Below are positions 31,824-40,237 of a stretch of 40,237 nt of DNA, in pieces (position 1 is the first letter of the stretch; each line of letters begins with the position of its first letter). The stretch comes from Zancudomyces culisetae (Eukaryota > Kickxellomycota > Harpellomycetes > Harpellales > Legeriomycetaceae): the NCBI GenBank assembly GCA_001969505.1, contig LSSK01000916.1, forward strand, positions 1 to 40,237. Direction: 5' to 3'. The translations under genes and the position numbers were made by a program. The notes beneath the pieces are model-generated. The model was given only the letters and a program-made list of their open reading frames with translations. It was not told the DNA's origin and did not search any database.

Positions 31824-33055
31824 TTACTTGTTACTTGAAGAATCAGTAAAGACAACAGTAACAGCAGCAGCAGAAGCAGTGGTGGTAGTGGCAGGGGTAG
31901 TATTGGGCTTTTCGTAGACAAGTGAGCTGGAGGTGTGCGAAAGATTAAAGTTGGCAGGAATACTAGGAGAAGAACCAACAGTTGTGGTTAGAGATACAAA
32001 GTCGGCACTTTGATTGTTGTGGTTCAGAGAGGGAACGGAATTGAGAAGAGAGGAATTGTTGAGGTTGGAAGAATTAAAGGAAGTTAAAAAGTCGCCAGAA
32101 GTAATAGTGTCTAGGCAACTAGATAGCTGGTCGTAAGTAAAAGCAGATTCGGATTTATGTAAAGGAGTTCTGGAGTCGGTTGGGACAGTGGCAGAGGGCA
32201 GAGAGGGATTTGAGGGAAGCGAGGAATTGAGGTTTGGCAAAGAAGAAAGATCAGAGTTGAGGCTGGTATAATCATACAAAAGCATTGATGGCGAAGAATC
32301 CTCAAAAGAGCTTAGCTTGGTTTGTTTGTCGTGAGCGGATCTACTGGCGGATGGGATAGCCAGCTCGCTGTACAAGTCGTCGGCCTTGTCCTCAGTAATG
32401 GTCAGCGAAGTCTTGTCGCTGATATCTCTAACAATGTGTTCGTCGCTTTTTCTCTCAAACTCAAAGTGTTTGCTTGCCATACTGCCAATATGTCGATTGT
32501 TATACATTTTTCTATTTCTTTTGATTTCTAGTTCGTTTTTCTCAATTCTCTGTTCCAAGTTATCATAACAGTTCTATTTCAAACAGTAATAAATTTTAAC
32601 ACTGGGTTTATATTTACACTAAAGCCGAGATGTTTACAATCTACATTTCGATATCTATCAACATAAACAAAAATAGACAAACTCGCCTGTAGTGCACTAA
32701 ACTTTAGCGCCAGCTCTTCCGCGCTTCTTCTATTTTCCTTGTTTAAATATGCCAATTCATTTAATAAATTATATAAAGTTATCAGTGCCGTAGATCGATC
32801 AATATCCTCGTCTTCGTTCTCCTCGTCTTCGTCCTCTCCCTCTCCCTCTCCCTCGTCCGCTTCTTCCCTTTCCTGTTCTGGATGGCCCCGTTTCAACCGT
32901 GATGTATGTTGCTGATTCTGTTTCGTTTGTTTCTGTACATTTTTCGGTGCTTGAGCAAGTATAGATAGCTGTTTTTCTAGTGTTGTTTCTTTTTTGTCGG
33001 ATTTAACCGTACCTGTAGAAAAAAACAGGTTTTTTGTCCTGCCTTTGAGATTCAT
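31824..33055 (-). CDS. Unknown acidic coiled-coil protein, two exons
   Basis: Exons are 33055-32669 and 32573-31824, giving 378 residues in the best model. The second exon has no ATG at its head, so it must be joined to the first. The acceptor AATAG (phase 0) is clear. The donor GTTTAT is weak, and GTTGAT six bases further is an alternative. I do not recognise the family. Residues 1-65 are basic/Gln-rich, 66-85 are an acidic Glu/Asp block, and 87-150 form a predicted coiled coil across the junction (LITLYNLLNELAYLNKENRR, then LEQRIEKNELEIKRN). The remainder is Ser/Asn/Thr-rich and probably disordered, ending in a Thr/Ala-rich stretch. The architecture (basic, acidic, coiled coil, Ser-rich) would suit a transcriptional or adaptor protein, but this is inference. 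Confidence 0.7.
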
Positions 33056-34338
33056 TGAATATATACTAAATATTCCCCGTTTGTGTATCTTTGTATCCTT
33101 TTTATTTATCTTTCTATCTATCTAGCGATTGATGTTGTAGCTTTGTAGCGATTATTTACCGATAATCCACCATATAAATTCGTTTCAAAGCACGTTCTTT
33201 TTTTTTGTTGTGAACATATAAATTAACAATTGCAACAGAGAGTAGTTTATTTCGTGTTCTTTGAAATATATTCTACCCCTTTTAGGCCTTGATTTAATAC
33301 ACTTTCTAAAATGCACACCTTGAAATTCCTTTATTTTGCAAATACATATGCGAAAAAAAAATAATGGAAAAAAAAACTCTGCAAATTTGTTCGGGTTTCT
33401 TTTCATTAATCAAAGTTAACTTGGTAAAAAGAGAATAAATAAACAAATATAAAATGGGATATGAAAAAATGAGTTCGAATTACAATAGTGTTGCCATTTT
33501 TTTCCCTCAATTAATTTTGATTTCAATTTGTTATTATTACAATTAAATTGAAAAGTAAATTGACTCACCAAATGCTACATGGAATTACGAGAGTGTGGTA
33601 GTAATTCTCGACTACAAAAAATCAATTTCAGATTTAGCACTATTTTTTATTTTTTTGTTTACTTTTTACTTTTACTTTTATTTTTAAAGAGTTCCTTTTT
33701 TTAGTTTTTACCAAAAAAATAAATATGCTAGTCACTTTAAAATATCCATTCCAACTCCACACCAACAATAAAAAAAAATAACAAAAATAGTATTCCATCC
33801 CTCTCACGAAGATCCTTCCTTTTTTTTTACCTGTTAGTAGTTGCATTTACCTCGCATGCGCCTTAATACCATTCAACGTGTATCTATATTTATATACACT
33901 GCCTAGTTTTTATTCTCGAATATACAAATCTACACATTTTCCCATTACCCACCAGCACTTTCCCCCCTTTTTCCCAAAGTAAAAAAATCTTTGATGTTTT
34001 AATTAGTCCATTGAATGTGAAACATGATGTTCAAGTTTGGATATGGATTGATTTACTTACAAATCTAGATTAATAGCAATTTTAAAAAAAATAACATGAG
34101 GTGGGGGGGGACAGGAAACAGGATGTGAGAGGGTAGAAAAAAAAAGAAGGTCTAGAGGAGGGAAAAGAGAAAAAAAAAAGGCATTGAAGGGGAGAGGGGG
34201 GGAGGTAAAGTGGAAAATTGTATTAGAGCCAAAAAAAAAAATAATTAAATTAACAAAAGTCATATGATAGGTTAGCTAATTTACAAAAAATCAAAGTCAA
34301 GCCCTTCTCTTCTGTCCTCCCATCAGCCACAGACTAAA
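33056..34338. other. Spacer upstream of the coiled-coil gene and downstream of GPHR
   Basis: About 1.3 kb with many A- and T-runs and a G-rich stretch near 34100-34205 (plus strand GTGGGGGGGGAC and GGAGAGGGGGGGAGG). Two minus-strand open frames of about 70 codons here are Lys/Phe-rich low-complexity text and were not called. Confidence 0.45.
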
Positions 34339-36218
34339 CTACTGGTATATCTGTACAGAGTCATGGCTGTTAAGGAGATCAGGTGTGGTAGAGAAGTTAT
34401 AGTCAATGGAGGACTGCAGCGAACAGTTGATTGAATCAAACTTGTCCCGCTGAAATTGGTGGAAGAAAAACAAAATCAAAAGGGAGAATATGGCGCTAAA
34501 CACAAAAATGACATCAAACCAGCGGAAAAAAAAGTTAAATTCAAAGGCGGAGCCAATGGCATCAGAAATCAAGGAGCGGTGGCGCACAGGGATATTCGAG
34601 CGGATCATCAGCATATTCGCAAGTGAATACATGCCGATGATTTGAGAAACAAACAGAATAATGTTGTTGATGGAAATGTAGCGAGTAAAGAAGTGAATGA
34701 CTTTGTAGGTTTGGATTAGCAGGCCACGAATGGAGCAAAACACCATCACAAAGACAGTAATAAAGCTGAATTGTTGTGACCAGAAGCGGACATTGGTAGA
34801 AGATAGATCATAGTTAGATGCAAGATAAAGAAAGGTTGAGGTAATGGGATCGGTCTTGGTAGCAGAAACAGTGTTGTGGAATACAATGTTCGCTGTGCAT
34901 GAATACAGCTTGTAGACACAATATACACTGAAAAAATAGCCCAACACATTCTTCAGCTTGCCTACTGTGGTAATTGAAGCCTCAAATTTGATGCGCTCAA
35001 AGACCAAACATTGGAGGTCGTAGTCGAGCTGTTCATAAAAGCTCTCAAGATTACGCAACTCCCTTTTTTTATTGTCCAGTGTAAATCCTGACTGGTAGTA
35101 ATGGCTGTAGTACCCAATTGTGTTGCTGAAAAAGCGGTTCAGCAAATTAGTACTCACTTCCATTTCAGCACCAGCATGACTGTTATCCCTAGCTGTTTGT
35201 GTTTGTGTTTGTGTAACATTTGGTTTCTCATGTCGCTCTATTTCTTTAACCAGTTTGTTGATGGTGACCTTCGTTGCCTCCAGCTGATGCTGCGCAAATT
35301 TGATTTGCTCTTTGCTTATGTCCTTTCCAAATACCACAATGGCAGAATACGGATTGTTTACCGCTCCAAATCCTGCTAGCACGGCCATTATAGTCACACC
35401 AATCACCCCAACTCGAAATATAATCGACTCTTTTGGAAAGGCTTGCCAATACCCGACTATACTACCGTATCCACCCTCCTTCTCGCTGTTGTTGGATGCC
35501 GCTTTTGCCGCAGATAACGTAATATCTCCCACTAAATCCATCCCAATACTTGTTCTCACCCCTAGAATTTTTTTGCTTTTGGCATTAAACGGAAACAACC
35601 CACCTACTCTCCAAAACAAGTAAAATAACACCCCCCACACCACTACCGACAATAACATCCGCCCCCTTCTACTTTTCATAATCCTAATGTTCCTCAGCAA
35701 AGTGTATCCCTGGAAATATGGAATCACAAGCAACACCACTGCCAACAATGCCCACAATAACACCTTCCACATTACATACCGTACCTCCCGTGTCAGTATT
35801 TCTCCAACCTCAAATACTATCAACTCGAACATTGTGCAGCTTATTGCCAACGTCAGCGAAAAAATTCCCAACACAAAGTTGTACCGATCTGTCTTTGTAT
35901 TCCTTTGTCCTATTTGCATTGTTTTTTATTTATTTGTTAGTCTGTTTTGTTGATTCCTTGGTTCAACTACTCACTCACTCACTCACTCACTCACTCTCAC
36001 CCCCCCTCCCTTATCCTTATTATGTTTATTAGTTGGCCATTTCACTTACTCTTTTCGACATTAATGATTTCCATAAAACTATTTCGCTTGCTATTCTGGT
36101 TTTTCACTATATCCACCACGTCCACAGTTTCTACCAACCATGTCGCCAAATACTGTCGCGCAAAATAATAAAACCCCACTAATGACAACCCTATTACTAC
36201 GATATCTACGGTTGCCAT
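34339..36218 (-). CDS. Golgi pH regulator homologue (GPHR/GPR89 family), two exons
   Basis: Exons are 36218-36050 and 35909-34339 (GTAAGT, GACTAACA branch, AATAG, phase 1), giving 579 residues. GPHR proteins are multi-pass anion channels of the Golgi that support its acidification; plant relatives were described as GTG G-protein-like receptors. Exon 1 supplies membrane segment 1 (VDIVVIGLSLVGFYYFARQYL). Exon 2 carries further helices in the N-terminal part, then the family's best-known motif as VIGVTIMAVLAGFGAVNNPY, a cytosolic coiled loop (about LDNKKRELRNLESFYEQLDYDL), and a C-terminal block of helices (LGYFFSVYCVYKLYSC, FVMVFCSIRGLLIQ, IILFVSQIIGMYSLANMLMIRSNIP). S. cerevisiae lacks this family, so its presence helps to place the organism outside Saccharomycetaceae. 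The length compares with 455 residues in human GPR89; the extra text is mainly in loops. Confidence 0.93.
35969..35996. repeat. (ACTC)n microsatellite in the GPHR intron
   Basis: About seven tetranucleotide units, GAGT on the gene's strand, lie inside the 140-base intron between the GTAAGT donor and the GACTAACA branch site. It is likely length-polymorphic and, being intronic, tolerated. Confidence 0.85.
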
Positions 36219-36731
36219 TTTTTCTCTTTAGTTTTTCATTCTTCCTCTTTTTCCCCTTTTGCCTTTTATCTTTTTAACTTTCAATGTATTCACTATTTAA
36301 TGTAGCTTTTTTTTTTAGGTCTTGTAAATATTTTTTCCGATTTAATATTTTTTTTTTCAACAGCTTGGGTTGGCAAAAAATATATATATATGTGAATTCA
36401 ATTAGGTGCTTAAAAATCATATGTCTTGTAAATTATTGGACAGCGTTGAACACGCGTATGACAAATACTTTTTGAGATTAGAAAACAAAAATTTTAATTT
36501 CAACCCAAAACATATCTAATGGAAAAAAATAAAAGGCTTATGGATCCAACAAATATTTGTGGGATAAAAAAGAGGAATAAACTAATAGGAAGTAGTGTAA
36601 AGCAAGTCCATGATATGTTGATATTAACACTAAAAATCTTTATTACAGGAAATACACAATACTATTCCAACATAAAGAGAAAAATAAAAGAAAAAAAATA
36701 GGACAAGACAAGAAAAAAGTAATGAAGAAAT
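36219..36731. other. Spacer between GPHR start and IPP1 stop
   Basis: 513 bases holding the GPHR promoter and the IPP1 3' end. It is T-rich near the GPHR start and has AATAAA-like hexamers near 36525 and 36688. No gene is recognised. Confidence 0.4.
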
Positions 36732-37874
36732 CTAGTATTTTGGTTTGTAATAGTACCACTTGTATAGTGCTTGGTCGATTTTAGGAGCACCAATAACATC
36801 TTCAGATTCAGAATGTGAAAGCTCGGCATCCTTTTCAAATGAAGGAGTGGTGGAAAGAGTCGAGTTTACAGTGGAGATACCGTAAGTGTTGGATGGTTTT
36901 TGTATTAATGTGTTCCAGAACGCATGGGTTTCCTCAATAACGTTAAGAGCAAAATCTCTGCCCTTGGCATTTCCACCAAACGCAAACTCGTTTTCCTTTT
37001 TACCATCAGGAACCTTGTATAGTCTAAACCATTCAACGGTGGCTTTGAGAAGTCCTGGCATCTCCTCTTGTATATCTTCAATATCATTGAGCTTGGCTGC
37101 CAATGGGTCGGTTACATCAATTGCCAGTATCTTCCAATCAGTCTCACCCTCGTCAATAAGAGCAAGAACTCCGAGAACCTTTACTTGTTTAACCTGTCCT
37201 GCATATCCCAGCTTCTCTCCTATTTCCAAAACATCAACTGGATCTTTGTCTCCTTTACATCCAGTGTCATGGCTTACTTCTCCTGGGTCTTCCCATGTCT
37301 ATTATTTATTATTTTTTTTGTCTTTACTCAATTCTACTCTACTAACTCTGCTTATTTAAGTCTTATTTAAATTATTCAAGTACCTGTGGAAAAGCTCCAT
37401 AGTTCCAGATATATCCAAGATGTGGGAATGTGTTCTTGACGTATCGAAGTTTGCCGTTCTTTACATCCTGTACAATTGGGTTGAATGCTTCGCCGGTTTT
37501 GATCTATTAAGCGTTATTCAATCTGTTATAGAATACTATGTTTTTTTGCTCTTTTTCAATCAGTTTTAACACATTTCTAAAAGAAAAAAAGGCTTTGTCC
37601 AAAAATCCAAATTACGAGTTCACTTCCCCCGCCTCCATCAGCAACCACCTGTTCAAATACATCAACTAAACTCTATTGAATATTGTTCTTAGCCTACCTC
37701 AAGCTTTGCATTTGTCCAGCGGGGAATTTCAACTACCATGTTGAAAATCTTCTTTTCCTTGTCGGCATACAATGGAACATCATGGAAAGGTGAGATTTTC
37801 TTTCCATCTTTGGTCAAATACACTTTGTATTCAAGCGTATCTGGCTGACCCTTTATTAACCTTTCGTAGACCAT
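36732..37874 (-). CDS. IPP1: Soluble inorganic pyrophosphatase, three exons
   Basis: Exons are 37874-37698, 37503-37384 and 37298-36732, both introns ending in AATAG, all phase 0, giving 287 residues, the same length as yeast Ipp1. The enzyme hydrolyses pyrophosphate to two phosphates in the cytosol and is essential for driving biosynthetic reactions. Exon 1 has [23 protein letters not shown] and [15 protein letters not shown]. Exon 2 has [24 protein letters not shown]. Exon 3 has TWEDP and the signature [12 protein letters not shown] with metal-binding Asp116, Asp118 and Asp121, then [28 protein letters not shown] with the further active-site aspartates. The C-terminal 35 residues diverge, as usual for the family. 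Donors GTAGGC and GTACTT are non-consensus, but the protein match fixes the junctions. Confidence 0.97.
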
Positions 37875-38384
37875 TTTTCACTTTATTTTGATATTTCGTC
37901 GCTGGGTGAAATTAAAGAAAATGTAAACACTCAAACTCAAACTATAAAAAAAAATTAGTAATTAATGTGCAGGGTCTGTTTCTTTTGTATTTTGAACAAA
38001 AAAAAATAACAATGGAAAAAAAATTTTTTCTTTGAGCTTCAATGACTTTTATTATTCGAGTTGGATTGTTAAAAACTTGTACCATCTAGCAAAGGTCGGT
38101 TTTCTAATCTCCTAACACCATTAACTGAGCAAAGAAACACTATTGATTGCACAAGTAAAATGATGTGATAACAAGTTGTTCTAGCATGTCCCACTTTTTT
38201 TTTGATTTGCTTGAAAATCGGGTAAAAGCAAATCCTGTGTGTTTGTTTTCCGCCTTTTTTTTTCTATTTCCGAGTGAAAGCCAGTTTTTCACCAATTATG
38301 TCAGAATACAGAAAAAAATCCCCAAAACAACAGTAAAAATAAAAATAACCTTTACTCCAATGATCTTGCACTTTTCTTGCTAAC

Positions 38385-38461
38385 GTTTTCGCAATGTTTT
38401 CGCAATGTTATTGTAATGTTTTCGAAATGTTATCGCAATGTTATCGCAATGTTATCGCAAT
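38385..38461. repeat. Seven tandem copies of an 11-base unit (GTTWTCGCAAT)
   Basis: Units read GTTTTCGCAAT twice, then GTTATTGTAAT and GTTTTCGAAAT, then GTTATCGCAAT three times. The unit length is close to one helical turn, so any site in it would recur on the same face of DNA. It lies about 510 bases upstream of the IPP1 start codon. Homogeneous copies on one side suggest recent expansion. Confidence 0.9.
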
Positions 38462-38745
38462 GCAATCTCAGAATTATCTCAATGATCCAACATAAAAGCT
38501 AAAATATGGGAAATTGATTGATAATTTCTTGATAATAAAAAGCGTACATTACCCTCATAGATTGTGGTCACTGTGAAACTGGACGAATGGTGTGCACAGG
38601 ATAATGACAAATATTAGGGCTATTGGCTTATTTCTTGTTCTTTCGGCTATTAATGATATCCCAACGTTCTTATTCGCGTCATTTGGCCTGAATCGGCGAT
38701 AATATTAACACCCACACACAGCCTTTGCTTTTGGTTTTGAGTTGA

Positions 38746-38780
38746 TTTGGTTTGGTTTGGTTTGGTTTGGTTTGGTTTGG
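38746..38780. repeat. (TTTGG)7 pentanucleotide repeat
   Basis: Seven perfect TTTGG units precede a GTTGG and a T-run. On the other strand this gives the KPNQT-like peptide seen in a spurious frame. Simple repeat with no evident function. Confidence 0.9.
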
Positions 38781-40237
38781 GTTGGTTTTTTTTTTTGGAG
38801 GTACTTGAGCCACCACCTCCAAATAAAACTCTGTTTCCAGTAACAGATTTAGCCTTGGCATTCGAATCGTAAAAGTAAATCGTCAACTTTATCCTTATTC
38901 AACTAGCTCATTATTTTCATAAAAAACCCCCCAAGTTAGGTGCAAAAATCCACTTCTCCCTGTGTGTGTTAGTATAAATCATATGTTAATTCAACTACAA
39001 AAAGTCAAAAATATATAGGTCATTGCATTGACTCGTCCATACTATGTGAGCTGTTTATGCTCCATTTGGTTGTTGGTAGCTTGCACTCGTGATTTCTTTA
39101 TCTCACCCTGTGCTTCCACTCCATCCCACTCCTCCTCCTTGTTAGATCAGTCTATTTTTTGAAACCAACATGCCCCTTGTTTCCAAACTTTCGACCATTT
39201 TTCTTTTCTTCTTTTTTTGTATAACTTGAACGATTTCCAACTAGAATAACACTGTTTTCAACCTGAAAATTTAGATTCGTGGACCTTTTCTAATCACTCT
39301 GCTTATTACATATTTTCAACCATTACTCTACTTTCCTAAATCATGTGAAAAGGCCCATCGAAAAATGTACTTTTAAATTACCAATGTTTTATCTATTGAA
39401 ACATCCGAAAAAATATTAACTAAAAAGTGTTAGAAAAGACGAAAAGTTGGTCCTAAAATACACTTAGAATCCAGAAAACCAATACCAACTTGGCCTAATA
39501 CCACAAATACAAACAGCCTTCAGTGCAAATGGATGCTATTAACACTAAAAATTATGAATATGTGGTTGGTTTATGGTGCAGTATTAAATAACCCTCGCGT
39601 CTGATGCTATACCACCAACAGGTTTACGCTTATAACACCAGAAACCCGGCCATGTAGTGTATTTAGTTACGTAAATCATACATATACACTACTAAATCCC
39701 TGTACACCCACTCTCTTGGCTGGAGATATTTATTTCGTATATTACATTTTGGTATTTTTGCCTTTGACACTCTAAAACGATCAGCCCCAGTTAAGGTTAA
39801 AGTATAAAAAATTGGTCAAACTGTTAGAAGGAGTCACAGCTTTGTTTGAGTATTTCCTTTAGGGTCGATGTAAACAGTGTCAGCTTTAGGACGCTACATC
39901 TGTCGAAAACTGTAAAATACCACAAAATACCACAACTAATCTTGGTTACTTGTTTTTTATGGCACTTTATTCTCTACTTTTTCTTTTAGTAAATATTGTA
40001 TGATAGCTGGTGGCTGGTAGCCATTTGAAATTCAAGTTTGACTAGTAAAATTACAACATAGACTCGCTAAGAGCATACCAATCATATAAAATACTTCTTG
40101 ATGTACCTACTTGATAAATAAAAACGCGATATTATACTGACTGAATAGCAGAACATATACAGTAATTCACCGGACATGATCCTAATATTCATACTGACAT
40201 ATATTACACAGTGATAGATTTAAGCACAACTCGTAGA

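Larger units (their letters stand above)
37875..40237. other. Right end of window: IPP1 upstream region, no recognised gene
   Basis: About 2.36 kb. It contains the IPP1 promoter, two tandem repeats, and AT-rich sequence. On the minus strand, short frames without plausible starts look mildly coding (for example 39289-39152, 39139-39044, 38886-38784). They match no family I know, and purine-rich strands produce such frames by chance. A gene extending past the window's right edge cannot be excluded. Confidence 0.4.

Noticed and set aside
33640-33846. 68-codon minus-strand frame with a hydrophobic stretch
   Set aside because: The end is a K-rich translation of T/A homopolymers, and no family or promoter context supports it.
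38650-38886. Minus-strand frame with a KPNQT peptide repeat
   Set aside because: The repeat is a translation of the (TTTGG)7 microsatellite, and the frame has no ATG. I keep only the general note about possible exons nearby.
1-40237. tRNA genes, rRNA, transposons, long terminal repeats and CRISPR-like arrays
   Set aside because: I looked by eye for B-box-like GGTTCGAATCC text, integrase or reverse-transcriptase motifs and spaced direct repeats, and saw none. A tRNAscan or repeat search would settle this.

Overview
The window looks like nuclear DNA of a budding yeast (Saccharomycotina). It is AT-rich, carries short introns, and most recognisable proteins are typical of fungi: Sds23, Mtm1, coronin, Sip5, Rax1 and Ipp1. 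CTG codons fall at conserved leucines ([13 protein letters not shown] and PLELMRT in the Mtm1 homologue, KKDLWYE in coronin), so the CUG-Ser code is not used. A Golgi pH regulator homologue, a mitochondrial KsgA/TFB1M-type rRNA dimethylase and a CipC-like (DUF3759) protein argue against Saccharomyces and its close relatives. A lineage such as Dipodascaceae or Trichomonascaceae is possible, but that placement is inference. No mobile element, rRNA, tRNA or CRISPR array was seen.

Layout from left to right. Positions 2-505 (+) hold the 3' end of a mitochondrial rRNA adenine dimethylase, tail to tail with an SDS23 homologue (537-2464, -), with 31 bases between the stops. The SDS23 gene has three exons, and the short first one had to be found by homology. 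After a long gap comes a three-exon MTM1/SLC25A39-type carrier (5807-7227, +), convergent with a small DUF423 membrane protein (7449-7832, -). Next are an unknown two-exon protein (9806-11416, +), a CipC-like protein flanked by prion-like YNQGGY repeats (12210-13254, -), a tentative small spliced gene (14486-15073, +) and coronin (16073-18032, +).

The second half holds an unknown 1,777-residue protein (20306-25639, +), a two-exon SIP5 homologue with a His-Asp repeat tail (27719-29426, +), and then four minus-strand genes: a RAX1-like RGS membrane protein (30287-31459), an unknown acidic coiled-coil protein (31824-33055), a GPHR/GPR89 homologue (34339-36218) and three-exon inorganic pyrophosphatase (36732-37874). 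The last 2.3 kb have no recognised gene.

The genes are ordinary cellular housekeeping and regulation: mitochondrial rRNA and glutathione/iron-sulfur biology, actin, Snf1-linked signalling, bud-site selection, Golgi acidification and pyrophosphate removal. They do not form an obvious functional cluster, and I found no convincing new multi-gene system. The most distinctive features are the uniform use of TAG 3' splice sites (12 of 12 introns), repeat-derived low-complexity tails on two proteins, long intergenic stretches, and three sizeable proteins that I cannot assign.
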